Source of the DNA: Kitasatospora phosalacinea
GTDB taxonomy: Bacteria; Actinomycetota; Actinomycetes; Streptomycetales; Streptomycetaceae
Direction: 5' to 3'
NCBI RefSeq assembly: GCF_000716545.1
Contig: NZ_JNWZ01000026.1
Coordinates: forward strand, 15,277 to 79,276
Length of the DNA: 64,000 nucleotides
This document shows, in pieces, positions 7,254 through 15,961 of this stretch (the stretch's first letter is position 1; every line of letters begins with the position of its first letter). Position numbers and translations under genes: made by a program. The notes under the pieces are model-generated. The model was not told the DNA's origin and made no database searches. It was given only the letters and a program-made list of their open reading frames with translations.

Positions 7254-7295
7254 CGTTGCTCCCTCCACCACGAGGAGACAGAGGAGGCAGGCGCC

Positions 7296-8252
7296 ATGCA
7301 GACGCGGAACGATCGATCGCCCGCGGCGGGCGGCCGGGCGGTGCGGATGGATTCCTTCGGCGGCCCCGAGCGGCTGGAGGTCCAGGAGGTCCCGCGACCG
7401 CAGGTCGGGCCGGGGCAGGTCCGAGTGCGGGTCACCGCGGCCGGCCTGAACCCGATGGACTGGATCATGACCTCCGACGCGGAGACCGCGGCCAGGTTCG
7501 GCCTGGCGCTGCCGGTCGGGTTCGGGACCGACTACGCGGGCGTGGTCGACCGGATCGGCGAGGGCGTGAGCGGCTTCGCGATCGGCGACCGGGTGTTCGG
7601 CGGCGCCCTGTCCCGCGCCGTCTCCGACTTCGTGGTGGTCGACTCGTCCGGGAAGACCCCGGCCGACGAGGCCCACCACACGCCCGACGGCGTCGACGAC
7701 CGCACCGCCGCCACCCTCACGATCGCGGGCCGCACGGCCTCCGCCGCCCTCGCCGCCGTCCCCCTCGGCCCGGACGACACGGTGCTGATCGGCGGCGCCG
7801 GCGGCGGGGTCGGCGTGTTCGCCGTCCAACTGGCCCGCATCGCGGGAGCGCGCGTGATCGGGACGGGATCGGCGGCCTCGGCCGACCACCTGCGCGGCCT
7901 CGGGGCCGAGCCGGTCGCGTACGGCGACGGCCTGGTCGAGCGGGTCCGCGCCCTCGCCCCCGACGGCGTCACCGCCGCCATCGACCTCCACGGGACCGAC
8001 ACGGTGGACGCGGCCAGAGGACTCGGCGTCCCGGACGGCCGCATCTGCACGATCGCCGCGCAGGTCGGGGGAGTGGCGGCCGCCAACGGGGCCGACGCCG
8101 CCCCCGGGGCCCTGGGGGAGATCGCCCGCCTGGTCGCGGAAGGCCGGCTGAGGGTGCCCGTGGCGGCGACCTTCCCGATCGACCGGATCCGGGCCGCGGT
8201 CGAGCTGCAGGCCGGCCGGCACGTGAGGGGCAAGGTCGTCATCGACCTCTGA
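7296..8252 (+). CDS. NADPH-dependent oxidoreductase of the medium-chain (quinone reductase) family
   Basis: The 318-residue protein has the MDR layout: a GroES-like N-terminal half (GLNPMDWIM, PVGFGTDYAGVV, GDRVFGG) and a Rossmann half with the nucleotide loop DTVLIGGAGGGVGVFAVQLA. The catalytic zinc ligands of alcohol dehydrogenases are absent, which fits the zeta-crystallin/quinone reductase branch. It probably reduces quinones or enones in the cytoplasm with NADPH. AGGAGGCAGG precedes the ATG. Control by the divergent TetR repressor through the shared operator is likely. Confidence 0.88.
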   Translation: MQTRNDRSPAAGGRAVRMDSFGGPERLEVQEVPRPQVGPGQVRVRVTAAGLNPMDWIMTSDAETAARFGLALPVGFGTDYAGVVDRIGEGVSGFAIGDRVFGGALSRAVSDFVVVDSSGKTPADEAHHTPDGVDDRTAATLTIAGRTASAALAAVPLGPDDTVLIGGAGGGVGVFAVQLARIAGARVIGTGSAASADHLRGLGAEPVAYGDGLVERVRALAPDGVTAAIDLHGTDTVDAARGLGVPDGRICTIAAQVGGVAAANGADAAPGALGEIARLVAEGRLRVPVAATFPIDRIRAAVELQAGRHVRGKVVIDL

Positions 8253-8290
8253 GGCCGGCTCCGCCCGCGCGGGACGGACGGGCGGGCCCC

Positions 8291-9784
8291 TCAGGGTCGC
8301 GGCGTCGGATCGTCGAGCGCCGGGAAGTCGTACTCCACCTCGCCGATGTCGGAGATCAGGTAGCGGCCGTCGGGCTGACGGCGCAGCCGCACATCGGCGA
8401 CGGTTCCCCTGGGCCGCCGGGACCAGCCGTCCTCCGCGAGGTAGGCGCAGTGGACGGGGACTTCCAACTCGACCACCTCGGTGGTGAGGTCGTGCGGATC
8501 GGTGTGGTCCTGCGGCGGCGCCGCCGTCGCCTGCAGGACCACCGACCAGCCCCGGCGCGCGGTCAGTTCCGCGGGCCAGGCCGGGCCGTCCGTCGCGCAC
8601 GCGTTCAACCCGCCGCCGGCCGCGTACAGTTCGGGCGTCAGGTACGGGCGGACCCGCCCCAGGACGGCGGCCGGCCCCGTGTCGCCGCGGGACGTGTCGA
8701 AGCTCCCCGAGGTGACCGACCAGGCGATCGCGACCGACTCCGCGTCGTGGTCGTCGACCGTCAACGGCGGTGTCGCCGCCGACGGCCGCTCCTCGGCAGG
8801 GGCCGGGAACTCCGTCGGATCGGCTCCCGGCGCGGAGGCGAAGGTGTAGCCGGGCGGTGCGGCGGCGACCGCGGTGCCCGGGATCTCCTGCTCGTCCTGG
8901 TCGAAGCAGGGGTTGCACCGGATCCGCTCACCGGAGCCCGTGCCGTAGGTGGTCTGCCAGCCGTTCCCCTGCGTCGTCAGCTCGGTGCCGCGTTCCGGCC
9001 GCACCCCGGAGACGCGGAACGGGCGGTCACCGTCCTTCAGCGTCCAGGTGCGGCGCTCGCCGTCGACCGAGCCCTCGACCGTGAGCACGTAGTCGTAGCT
9101 GTGCCGTGCCGCGAGGACGGTGAGGCTGACGAGTTCGGGCTTCTGGTTCTCCAGGTAGACGTACTTGTCGGTGAAGTACGGGGCGAACGAAACCGGTCCG
9201 GCGGCCCCGATCAGCGCGACCGGGTCGGCGGAGTCGAGGTCGACGCCCATGTCGATCTTCTGCCCGACTCCCTGTCCGGTGCAGCCCACGACCGTGCCGG
9301 GCAGGGGGTCGCGGGGCTCGCCCACGACGGTCGCCCGCACCTGCTCGACCACCACGGTGTGGCCGTTGCCGACCATCGAGATCGAGAGCGGCGACGCTCC
9401 GACATCCGTGCCGCCCCGTGCGTGCGACCACGTCCGGACGGTGCTGCAGCCGTCCACGGCGGGGAGTTCCGCCGCTCTGACGGTTCCGGGGACGACTGCG
9501 GTGGCGCCCGCGTCCCCGTGCTCGGGGTCGTAGCGGGCGCTGAGTTCCGGCCCCCGGCTCCCTCCTGGCGCCCGCAGCGCCCAGTACGTGAGGCCGGCGC
9601 CCAGCAGGGCCATCACGCAGACCACGGCCACCAGCAGGCGCCGGGGCTTCTGCGGTCCCGCCAGCAGCGAGACGATGCCCCCCATGATCACGTTGCCGTG
9701 GATGGTGCTGTCGATGATCTTGTTGTGCGTGTCGCCCTGGTTGTCCACACCACCCACCCCGCCCGACAGGTCCGCGTCGACCAC
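8291..9784 (-). CDS. Single-pass membrane protein with an N-terminal amyloid-like (RHIM-type) motif
   Basis: The predicted 497-residue protein starts with about 40 residues containing GDTHNKIIDSTIHGNVIMGG, then a basic stretch and one membrane helix (LLVAVVCVMALLGAGLTYWA), and a large C-terminal region that should face outwards. The motif resembles the actinobacterial RHIM-like bacterial amyloid signalling motifs (Asn/Gly/Val repeats ending in a VV-x-G core) and recurs in the divergent neighbour. The outer region has scattered Cys residues (CNPCF) and no family I recognise. I prefer GTG 9784, with GGGGAA upstream; an ATG at 9946 would add 54 residues but overlaps the neighbour's start. Confidence 0.6.
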   Translation of the reverse strand: MVDADLSGGVGGVDNQGDTHNKIIDSTIHGNVIMGGIVSLLAGPQKPRRLLVAVVCVMALLGAGLTYWALRAPGGSRGPELSARYDPEHGDAGATAVVPGTVRAAELPAVDGCSTVRTWSHARGGTDVGASPLSISMVGNGHTVVVEQVRATVVGEPRDPLPGTVVGCTGQGVGQKIDMGVDLDSADPVALIGAAGPVSFAPYFTDKYVYLENQKPELVSLTVLAARHSYDYVLTVEGSVDGERRTWTLKDGDRPFRVSGVRPERGTELTTQGNGWQTTYGTGSGERIRCNPCFDQDEQEIPGTAVAAAPPGYTFASAPGADPTEFPAPAEERPSAATPPLTVDDHDAESVAIAWSVTSGSFDTSRGDTGPAAVLGRVRPYLTPELYAAGGGLNACATDGPAWPAELTARRGWSVVLQATAAPPQDHTDPHDLTTEVVELEVPVHCAYLAEDGWSRRPRGTVADVRLRRQPDGRYLISDIGEVEYDFPALDDPTPRP

Positions 9785-9912
9785 AGTGCGGTTCCCCGTC
9801 GGAAAAGGGAAGACCGCCGGCCGTCCCCGCCCCGGGAGTCGGCTCCCTGTCAGCCGGTTCGTGGCTGCCGTAGGGTGTCTGGCACTGGTGCTTTCATCAA
9901 CGGGGGTGCGAA

Positions 9913-10410
9913 GTGGATCCGGTGTCGGTGGGACTTCTGGCAGCACTGGCGGGGGGCGCCGGCGGCGAGCTGGGCCGGCAGGCGTGGAGCGGGTTGAGCG
10001 AGCTGGTCCGCCGCCCGTTCAGGCACGGACCGGCCGTCGCCGAGGACGCGGAAGCTCCGGCGATCAGCTCCGGCGAGGCTGAACTGGTGGCACTGGAGCG
10101 GGCGCCGGCCGATCCGGCGCAGGGGCGGTCGCTGAGCACCGTCCTGGCCGTGCGCGCCGCCCTGGACCCGGACTTCCGCGCGGGGCTGCAGCAGTGGCAC
10201 GAGCGGGCGAAGCTGGTGCGCACCGGCAACGGTGACGTGCACAACAGCATCAGCGGCGGCCACCAGTACGGCGCCGTGGTCATGGGGAGGGACATCTCCG
10301 GACTCACCCTCGACTCCCGGGTGCCGCCCCCGGACCGTCAGGCGCCCGGGGAGGGCGCCCCCCGGCGGCCGGACGCGTCCGCCGACGCGTCCGACCGCCG
10401 GGGGCGGTGA
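9913..10410 (+). CDS. Small protein with a C-terminal RHIM-like amyloid motif (probable Bell-type effector half)
   Basis: The 165-residue protein begins with a Gly/Ala-rich hydrophobic helix (VGLLAALAGGAGGELGRQAW), continues with a helical domain (ALERAPADPAQGRSLSTVLA, FRAGLQQWHERAKL), and carries GDVHNSISGG and YGAVVMGRDISG before a polar tail. This order is common in streptomycetes and matches the small helical domain plus RHIM-like motif proteins described as bacterial amyloid signalling partners. The neighbour on the other strand has the same type of motif near its N terminus, so the two may interact by amyloid templating. The GTG start is preceded by GGGGGTG. The gene converges with the xylanase gene 10 bp away. 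Confidence 0.7.
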   Translation: MDPVSVGLLAALAGGAGGELGRQAWSGLSELVRRPFRHGPAVAEDAEAPAISSGEAELVALERAPADPAQGRSLSTVLAVRAALDPDFRAGLQQWHERAKLVRTGNGDVHNSISGGHQYGAVVMGRDISGLTLDSRVPPPDRQAPGEGAPRRPDASADASDRRGR

Positions 10411-10420
10411 GGGGCCGGGG

Positions 10421-11383
10421 TCAGTTCGGGCTGCAGGTGACGGTGGGCCAGGTGGTGGAGCCGTTCTTCATGATGGTCATGCCCCAGTTGTTGCCGGAGC
10501 CGTTGGGGGTGGCCACCAGGGTCTGGGCGTCGGGGTAGCTGGCGTTGACGTTCCAGGTGGCGCTGACCTTCTCGGGGGAGGGCACCTTGACGGTGACCTT
10601 CCAGGCGCTGGAACCGCTGACGGCGACGTTCAGGTTGTAGCGGTCGCTCCAGGAGTCGCCCGCGGAGAGCGTCGCGCTGCAGCTCCCGCCGGTGCCGCCG
10701 CCGGTGCCGCCGCCGCCCGTGCCACCGCCGCCGGTGGAGGAGCCCAGGGTGATGTTGGAGTTGCCGCTGCTCTGGTAGCCCTCGGTGGCCAGGATCTCGT
10801 AGTTCATGGTGCCGAGGTTCATGCCGTACCTGGCCCAGGCGTCGAAGTGGTTGCCGACGGTGATGGTGCCGCCGGTGCGCTTGGACTGCCGGACGCTCCA
10901 GTACTGGTTGAAGGTCTTGTTGCCCTCGATGGAGGGGGCGTTGTAGCGGGTGGTCTCGTAGATGTCGTAGGTCCCGCCGTCGGTGGTGACGGTGCCCTTG
11001 TAGGAGCCGGTGGGCTTGTAGGAGCCGTAGTTCTCGACGACGTAGTACTCGACCAGCGGGTTGGTGGTCCAGCCGTAGAGCGACAGGTAGGCGTTGCCGT
11101 TGGTGCTCCAGGTGCCCGAGTACGTCACGGGGTTGCGCGAGCCGGTGCTCCAGCCCTTGCCGGCGACGAAGTTGCCGACGTTGGACCAGGAGGTGCCGTA
11201 GTTGCCGCCGCCGTTCAGGGACATCGAGGACGAGCCGTTGCCGTCGCTCCAGAACGAGTAGAAGTACCCGCCGTCGTTGCCGGTCTGGTTGGTGGTGACG
11301 GTCGCGGCGTCGGCGGTGCCGGGGAGCAGGACGACGGCGGCGAGGGCCAGCGGGAGGACGCGGGCCTTGTGGCGGATTTTCAC
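10421..11383 (-). CDS. xlnB: Secreted GH11 endo-1,4-beta-xylanase with C-terminal CBM2
   Basis: The 320-residue precursor has a signal peptide ending near ADA, a GH11 domain and a Gly-rich linker to a carbohydrate-binding domain. The GH11 nucleophile is Glu112 in [12 protein letters not shown] and the acid/base is Glu201 in [11 protein letters not shown]. The binding domain (SATLSAG...[11 protein letters not shown]...TWPTVTC) matches the xylan-binding CBM2 of S. lividans XlnB. The start is a GTG. The enzyme cleaves xylan outside the cell. The gene lies downstream of the acetyl xylan esterase on the same strand, as xlnB and axeA are neighbours in S. lividans, although here 447 bp with a promoter and operator lie between them. 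Confidence 0.93.
   Translation of the reverse strand: MKIRHKARVLPLALAAVVLLPGTADAATVTTNQTGNDGGYFYSFWSDGNGSSSMSLNGGGNYGTSWSNVGNFVAGKGWSTGSRNPVTYSGTWSTNGNAYLSLYGWTTNPLVEYYVVENYGSYKPTGSYKGTVTTDGGTYDIYETTRYNAPSIEGNKTFNQYWSVRQSKRTGGTITVGNHFDAWARYGMNLGTMNYEILATEGYQSSGNSNITLGSSTGGGGTGGGGTGGGTGGSCSATLSAGDSWSDRYNLNVAVSGSSAWKVTVKVPSPEKVSATWNVNASYPDAQTLVATPNGSGNNWGMTIMKNGSTTWPTVTCSPN
10433..10690 (-). repeat. CBM-coding repeat, copy 1 (in xlnB)
   Basis: The DNA that encodes the C-terminal binding domain of the GH11 xylanase is nearly identical over about 255 bp to the corresponding part of the neighbouring esterase gene (11833-12092). Long stretches are identical even at silent positions, while the catalytic domains are unrelated. 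Confidence 0.8.
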
Positions 11384-11465
11384 GAGGCGATCCGTTCTGC
11401 GTGGGGGTGGGTGGGGGTGGGCCGGGTGGGGGTCCGGCGACAGTGTTGGGCGGCGCTTGACGAGC

Positions 11466-11479
11466 TGTCAACACTTTCG
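11466..11479 (-). promoter_or_regulatory. Probable xlnB promoter with operator half-site
   Basis: On the minus strand CGAAAGTGTTGACA occurs 83-96 bp before the start codon. TTGACA (11466-11471 on the plus strand as TGTCAA) fits a -35 element, and CGAAAG (11474-11479) is a half-site of the CGAAA-N-TTTCG repeat. A full repeat lies about 170 bp further upstream. Confidence 0.45.
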
Positions 11480-11645
11480 ACCGAGGTGCCGAATGCGTCG
11501 GTTGTCGGGGAGTTGACTGTCCATCAGTAAAACCGCTGGTCAGTGCCGGTTCCACCGGGTGATGACCTGGAGAGTCGAACGCGAGGCGCGTGCGTTCGAT
11601 GGCGCGCGGCGGCGCGATGCGGCACAATTTTCGATCAGATGGTTT

Positions 11646-11656
11646 CGAAAGTTTCG
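11646..11656. promoter_or_regulatory. Perfect xylan-type operator upstream of xlnB
   Basis: CGAAAGTTTCG is a perfect 11-bp inverted repeat inside a longer GGTTTCGAAAGTTTCGAAGCC. Repeats of this form are known upstream of Streptomyces xylanase genes and of bxl transport operons. It lies in the gap between axeA and xlnB, 263 bp upstream of the xlnB start, and implies that xlnB has its own regulated promoter. Confidence 0.8.
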
Positions 11657-11830
11657 AAGCCTGGCGAGGGCGGCCGGGCGCACGGCTCGGCATTCCGGGG
11701 GTGGGAAATCGCCGCGTTCCGGAGGGGGGCGGTGCGCCCGTCCCGGGTCGATGAGTACGTGCACGGCTGACCTGCTCCGCTTTTCCCGGACGTAAAGGGA
11801 AAGGCGATTTCGTGCTGCCCGGATTCGGGG

Positions 11831-12853
11831 TCAGTTCAGGCTGCAGGTGGCGGTGGGCCAGGTGGTGGAGCCGTTCTTCATGATGGTCATGCCCCAGCTG
11901 TTGCCGGAGCCGTTGGGGGTGGCGACCAGGGTCTGGGCGTCGGGGTAGCTGGCGTTGACGTTCCAGGTGGAACCGACCTTCTCGGGGCTGGGCACCTTGA
12001 CGGTGACCTTCCAGGAGTTGCTGCCGGAGACCGTGACGTTCAGGTTGTAGCGGTCGCTCCAGGAGCTGCCGGCGGAGAGCGTCGCGGTGCAACTCCCGCC
12101 GCCCGTGCCGCCGGTGCCGCCCGTGCCGCCGCCGGTGCCGCCGGTGCCGCCGCCGTTGTCGGTCGGGGCGACGGCGTGGCCGGTCTGCGGGGAGATCATG
12201 CCGGCGCACAGGCCGCGGGAGGCCAGGTTCTGGGCGATCTGCGGGATGGCGGCGAGGGTGTTGGCGGGCCACTCGTGCATCAGGATGACCTGGCCGTTGC
12301 CCAGCCGGCCGACGGCCTGGACGATCGCCGCGGTGGTGGCGCCGTTCCAGTCCTGCGAGTCGACGTCCCAGATCACCTCGGTCAGGCCGTACTTGGCCTC
12401 GACGGACTTCAGCGTCGCGTTGGTCTCGCCGTAGGGCGGCCGGAACAGCTTCGGGGTGCCGCCGCCCGCGTTGGCGATGGCGGACTGGGTGTTGCCGACC
12501 TCGGAGTCGATCTGGGCCTGGCTCTGCTGGATCAGGTGCGGGTGGGTGTAGCTGTGGTTGCCGATCCACATGCCGGCGTCGAGCTCGGCCTTGACCTGGG
12601 CGGGGTACGCGGCGGCGTACTGGCCCTCGTTGAACATGGTGGCCCGCAGGCCGTTCTGCTTCAGGGCGTTGAGCAGGGCGGGGGTGTGGTCGTTGGAGGG
12701 GCCGTCGTCGAAGGTGAGTCCGACGTAGCCGGTGCAGCCGGCGGCCCGGGCGGGAGCGGGGTCGAGTGCGGTGACGGTCAGTGCGGCGGCCGCGGCGGCG
12801 GCGACGGCCAGGGCCGCGATCAGCGGGCGCGGCGAGAGCGTGGTGATGCGCAT
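11831..12853 (-). CDS. axeA: Secreted CE4 acetyl xylan esterase (polysaccharide deacetylase) with CBM2
   Basis: The 340-residue precursor has a long Ala-rich signal peptide, a CE4 NodB-type domain and a Gly/Thr linker to a CBM2 xylan-binding domain. All CE4 motifs are visible: TFDDGPS with the catalytic and metal Asp pair, the NHSYTHPHL metal histidines, RPPYGE, DVDSQDW, and ILMHEW with the terminal histidine. The match to S. lividans AxeA is strong in order and length. It removes acetyl groups from xylan outside the cell and so opens the chain to the xylanases. GAGGAG precedes the ATG. A CGAAA-type repeat lies in its promoter. Confidence 0.9.
   Translation of the reverse strand: MRITTLSPRPLIAALAVAAAAAAALTVTALDPAPARAAGCTGYVGLTFDDGPSNDHTPALLNALKQNGLRATMFNEGQYAAAYPAQVKAELDAGMWIGNHSYTHPHLIQQSQAQIDSEVGNTQSAIANAGGGTPKLFRPPYGETNATLKSVEAKYGLTEVIWDVDSQDWNGATTAAIVQAVGRLGNGQVILMHEWPANTLAAIPQIAQNLASRGLCAGMISPQTGHAVAPTDNGGGTGGTGGGTGGTGGTGGGSCTATLSAGSSWSDRYNLNVTVSGSNSWKVTVKVPSPEKVGSTWNVNASYPDAQTLVATPNGSGNSWGMTIMKNGSTTWPTATCSLN
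11833..12092 (-). repeat. CBM-coding repeat, copy 2 (in axeA)
   Basis: Second copy of the approximately 255-bp segment described at 10433-10690. The near identity at silent sites points to recent duplication or ongoing gene conversion between the two binding-domain segments. Confidence 0.8.
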
Positions 12854-12975
12854 GGGGGTGCGACTCCTCGTGGTTCGCTGGGGAGCCCGGGAGCGGATGG
12901 AACCGGCTACCCGGCTCGACTGTGGTCGGCGAGGCGACGGCCGACTTCGAAGAGTTTTGACCCGGGAAGTTCGAG

Positions 12976-13012
12976 TGTCAATGTGCAGGTTGAAACTTTC
13001 TGCGAACATTCG
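12976..13012 (-). promoter_or_regulatory. axeA promoter with operator-like repeats
   Basis: TGAAACTTTCT (12991-13001) keeps the 9-bp GAAA-N-TTTC core of the xylan operator, and CGAACATTCG (13003-13012) is a second, related inverted repeat. On the minus strand a TTGACA (12976-12981) follows the operator and fits a -35 element about 125 bp before the start codon. The gap 13013-13341 holds no recognisable gene. Confidence 0.6.
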
Positions 13013-13341
13013 AAATCTCGCCGAAATGCGGGCCGGAAACGTGCGCGGAGCCGCACGGCGGGAGCGGGAAGGCGATTGCGCGGGGGGCCGACCGGGGACC
13101 GATCGAGTTTCGGAAGCCTGGGCCGGCCGTCGGCTGGTTCCGCGCCGTTGCGGGCCGACGGCCGGTCGGCCCGTCCCCGCGCCCGCCCGCCCCGGTCGGG
13201 GCGGACGGGCGGGCGGGAGGACGGGGTACCGCGGACCGGGCGTGCGAAGCGGGGTGCCGCCCGGGTGGCGGAGCGAGGGGGAGCGGGATCGACCGGGACC
13301 GGTCGGGGAGGGCGCGGGGGAGTCGGGGGGGCGGGGCCGGG

Positions 13342-14601
13342 TCAGCCCAGGGCGGCAGCGGCGGCCAGCCGGTCGGTGAAGCGGTTGGCGAACTTGCCCG
13401 CCGGGTCGACCTCCTGGCGCAGGGCCAGGAAGTCGGCCAGCCGTTCGTGGTGGGCGGCCGCGGCCTGCGGGGTGTGCGTGACCTTCCCCCAGTGGGGGCG
13501 GCCGCCCAGCGGCAGCAGGGCGCGCTCCACGTCCGCGAGGACGGGGGCGAGCGCGGCGGGGTCGGGCTTCCAGGTGAAGTGGAAGGCCACCGAGTCCCGC
13601 CCGTACGCCGGGCTCAGCCACAGCCGGTCGGCGGCGACCGTGCGCACCTCGGAGATGTGCAGCACCGGCGCCAACCGGGCTCCCAGCGAACGGAGTTCGG
13701 CGATCGCGGCGGCGGCGGCCGGGCGCGGCAGCAGGTACTCGGACTGGAGCTCGGCGCCGCTGCTGGGGGTGAACTCGGGGCGGAAGTGCGGCAGTCGCTG
13801 GTGCCAGGGGCCGGGGACGCCCAGCTGGGGCGTGCAGTTGGCGACGGGCATGCCGGGCACCGGGTGCTCGGGGGCGCCGGCCGGGTGCGCGCCGGGGACG
13901 GTCGCGGCGGGGCTGCCGTCGTCGAGCTGCTTGACCCAGACCCGGCCGGTGTCCGAGCCCCAGTCGGTGAACAGGCTGACGCTGTACCCGGCGGCGTGCA
14001 CCTCCTCCCACCGCTCGGCGTAGCGGGCCAGCGGCAGGCCGAGGTGCACGTACTGCCGCAGGGCGAAGGCGGGGACGACGTCCAGGGTGAGCGCGGTGGC
14101 GATGCCGAGCGCGCCGAGGTGGACGATCTCGCCGGGGTGCGAGGTGGTGCGGGTCTCGCCGTCGGGGCCGAGCAGTTCGAGCGAGCGGACGGCGGCGGCG
14201 AGCGAGCGGCGGCCGTCGCCCGAGCCGTGGGTGCCGGTGGCGGTGGCGCCGGCGACGGAGATGTGCGGCAGCGAGGCCAGGTTCTCCAGCGCCAGGCCCG
14301 CCGCCTGGAGGGCGGTGGCCAGTTCCGCGTAGCGGGTGGCGGCGGAGACGGTGACGCTGCGGGCGTCCGGGGCGATCTCGATCCGGGAGGGCAGGCCGTC
14401 CAGCAGGACCAGGTCTCCGTCGGTGTCGGCGACCGGGCTGAAGGAGTGCCCGCTGCCCAGGGCCCGGACGCGGTCGCTGCGGCGGACCAGCTCCCGCAGT
14501 TCGTCCACCGAGCGGGGGCGGTGCACGGCGCGGGCGCCGTAGGCGAGGTTGCCCGCCCAGTTGGTCAGCGGGCCGCGGTCCGCCGGGTGGTCGGTCGTCA
14601 T
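13342..14601 (-). CDS. aldO: FAD-dependent alditol (xylitol/sorbitol) oxidase
   Basis: The 419-residue cytoplasmic flavoprotein matches S. coelicolor alditol oxidase AldO along its whole length ([59 protein letters not shown]). His52 in LGSGHSF corresponds to the residue that carries covalent FAD. The active-site Glu and Arg in SEVRTVAAD and Lys in PHWGKV are kept. AldO oxidises the terminal hydroxyl of xylitol or sorbitol to the aldose with release of H2O2. GGAGGTG precedes the ATG. A perfect xylan-type operator upstream suggests that here the enzyme belongs to xylan and xylose metabolism. Confidence 0.92.
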   Translation of the reverse strand: MTTDHPADRGPLTNWAGNLAYGARAVHRPRSVDELRELVRRSDRVRALGSGHSFSPVADTDGDLVLLDGLPSRIEIAPDARSVTVSAATRYAELATALQAAGLALENLASLPHISVAGATATGTHGSGDGRRSLAAAVRSLELLGPDGETRTTSHPGEIVHLGALGIATALTLDVVPAFALRQYVHLGLPLARYAERWEEVHAAGYSVSLFTDWGSDTGRVWVKQLDDGSPAATVPGAHPAGAPEHPVPGMPVANCTPQLGVPGPWHQRLPHFRPEFTPSSGAELQSEYLLPRPAAAAAIAELRSLGARLAPVLHISEVRTVAADRLWLSPAYGRDSVAFHFTWKPDPAALAPVLADVERALLPLGGRPHWGKVTHTPQAAAAHHERLADFLALRQEVDPAGKFANRFTDRLAAAAALG

Positions 14602-14650
14602 CGGTGCACCTCCAGGGGTGGGTGCGGGGCGCCCGGGCGTACGGCCGTTC

Positions 14651-14663
14651 CCATTTGCAATGG
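14651..14663. repeat. Short palindrome in the aldO leader
   Basis: CCATT-TGC-AATGG is a perfect inverted repeat in an A+T-rich patch (14651-14680) just upstream of aldO. The patch also holds TAATTT on the minus strand, a possible -10 element. Whether the palindrome binds anything is unknown. Confidence 0.3.
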
Positions 14664-14711
14664 CGAGCTACAAATTAGTCCGCCGAGGTCGGCAGGGCAA
14701 GGGGGGCGGGC

Positions 14712-14726
14712 GCCGAAACTTTCGGC
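14712..14726. promoter_or_regulatory. Perfect xylan-type operator upstream of aldO
   Basis: GCCGAAACTTTCGGC is a perfect 15-bp palindrome with a single central base and contains CGAAACTTTCG. It lies between the 3' end of the LacI gene and aldO, 111 bp before the aldO start, and is the most complete copy of this operator in the window. Confidence 0.82.
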
Positions 14727-14780
14727 GGGGCGGCTCCGGACGGCTCCGGGACGGCTCCCCGGAGGCCCCGGGGGCGCTGC

Positions 14781-15806
14781 TCAGCGCGGCCGGGGCGCCA
14801 CGGTGCTGGAGCGCACCACCAGGGTGGTGGACAGCTCCAGCCGGGTGGGCGCGGCGCTCGCGTCGCCGCCGCGCAGGGCCAGGATCAGGCGGGTGGCCTG
14901 CTCGGCCATCTCGCGCAGCGGCTGGCGGACGGTGGTCAGCGCCGGGCTGGTCCACTTGGCGATGTCCAGGTCGTCGTAGCCGACCACGGACAGCTCCTCG
15001 GGGACGCGCAGCCCGCAGACCCGGGCGGCCTCCATCACGCCGAGGGCCTGCAGGTCGCTGCCGGCGAAGATCGCGGTGGGCCGGTCGGGCAGCTCCAGCA
15101 GCCGCTTGGCGCGGGCGAATCCGCCCTCGGCGTGGAAGTCTCCGAAGGCGATCAGCTCGGGGTCGGCCTCCAGTCCGGCCATCGACATCGCGGAGCGGTA
15201 GCCGTCGAGCCGGGCCAGCGAGCAGAGGGTGTCCTCGGGGCCGGTGACGATGCCGATCCGCCGGTGGCCGAGCTCTATCAGGTGCCGGGTGGCGGCCAGG
15301 CCGCCGGCCCAGTTGGCCGAGCCCACCGAGGGGATGTCCGGGTCGGGGTTGCCGGCCGGGTCGATGATGACGAACGGGATGGAGCGGGCCCGCAGTTGCC
15401 GCTTGATCTCGGGCGGCAGGCTGGAGAGGACCAGCACCACGCCGAGCGGCCGCCGGCGCAGCACCGCGTCGATCCAGCCGGGGCCGGGGGCGTGCCGGGA
15501 GCCGCTGTGCGCGACCACCACCGCCGCCCCGTGCTCGTTGGCCACGGTCTCGACGCCGCGCAGCAGTTCCATCGCCCAGAGGCTGTCCAGCTCGTGGAAG
15601 ACGATCTCGATCAGCGGGGCCTCGCCGCCGTTGCGGGCGGCGCGCTGGTAGTCGTGTTCGCGCAGCACCCGCTCGACCCGGCCGCGGGTGGACACCGAGA
15701 CGTCGGTACGTCCGTTGAGGACCTTCGAAACCGTCGAAACCGAGACTTCGGCCTCTCGCGCGATGTCCGCGAGGGTGACCCGTCCCAGTTCATCGCCCTT
15801 TTCCAT
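14781..15806 (-). CDS. bxlR: LacI family repressor of the xylan/xylo-oligosaccharide genes
   Basis: A 341-residue LacI-type regulator with the DNA-binding segment VTLADIAREAEVSVSTVSKV and a periplasmic-binding-like sensor half. It is divergent from a BxlEFG-type importer and a GH3 beta-xylosidase, the arrangement of bxlR in S. thermoviolaceus and other streptomycetes. The CGAAA-N-TTTCG repeats in the window fit its expected operator. I chose ATG 15806; a GTG at 15824 would add six residues. Neither has a ribosome site, and TATGCT lies just before the ATG, so the mRNA may be leaderless. A CebR identity was considered, but the perfect CebR box is absent here. Confidence 0.85.
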   Translation of the reverse strand: MEKGDELGRVTLADIAREAEVSVSTVSKVLNGRTDVSVSTRGRVERVLREHDYQRAARNGGEAPLIEIVFHELDSLWAMELLRGVETVANEHGAAVVVAHSGSRHAPGPGWIDAVLRRRPLGVVLVLSSLPPEIKRQLRARSIPFVIIDPAGNPDPDIPSVGSANWAGGLAATRHLIELGHRRIGIVTGPEDTLCSLARLDGYRSAMSMAGLEADPELIAFGDFHAEGGFARAKRLLELPDRPTAIFAGSDLQALGVMEAARVCGLRVPEELSVVGYDDLDIAKWTSPALTTVRQPLREMAEQATRLILALRGGDASAAPTRLELSTTLVVRSSTVAPRPR

Positions 15807-15878
15807 GGACGCAGCATAGGGCACGGGCGGTCCGGGCCAACCCCCGGATCACGCTTCAGTAACCCTCGGTACGAGGGG

Positions 15879-15908
15879 TTGACCCGCAACATGCTCGCAA
15901 CTTAGCGT
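15879..15908 (+). promoter_or_regulatory. Probable bxlEFGA promoter
   Basis: TTGACC at 15879-15884 and TAGCGT at 15903-15908, 18 bp apart, fit a vegetative promoter for the rightward operon. An imperfect inverted repeat (AACCCTCGGTACGAGGGGTT, 15861-15880) overlaps the -35 element. Confidence 0.6.
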
Positions 15909-15939
15909 CCCGGCCAGGCAGTTATTTCGAGACTCGGCC

Positions 15940-15950
15940 CGAAACTTTAG
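15940..15950. promoter_or_regulatory. Xylan-type operator just upstream of bxlE
   Basis: CGAAACTTTAG matches 10 of 11 bases of the perfect operator and lies between the probable transcription start and the AGGAG ribosome site of bxlE. A LacI repressor here would block early transcription. Confidence 0.65.
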
Positions 15951-15961
15951 GAGACCTCCTC

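Noticed and set aside
15720..15750. TTCGAAACCGTCGAAACCGAG as an additional xylan-type operator inside bxlR
   Set aside because: The bases encode the conserved VSVSTVSKV recognition helix of LacI proteins; the similarity to the operator is explained by codon choice and the symmetry is poor.
14781..15806. LacI gene as cebR
   Set aside because: The operators around it are CGAAA-N-TTTCG repeats, not the CebR palindrome, and the neighbouring hydrolase is GH3 rather than the GH1 bglC of ceb clusters.
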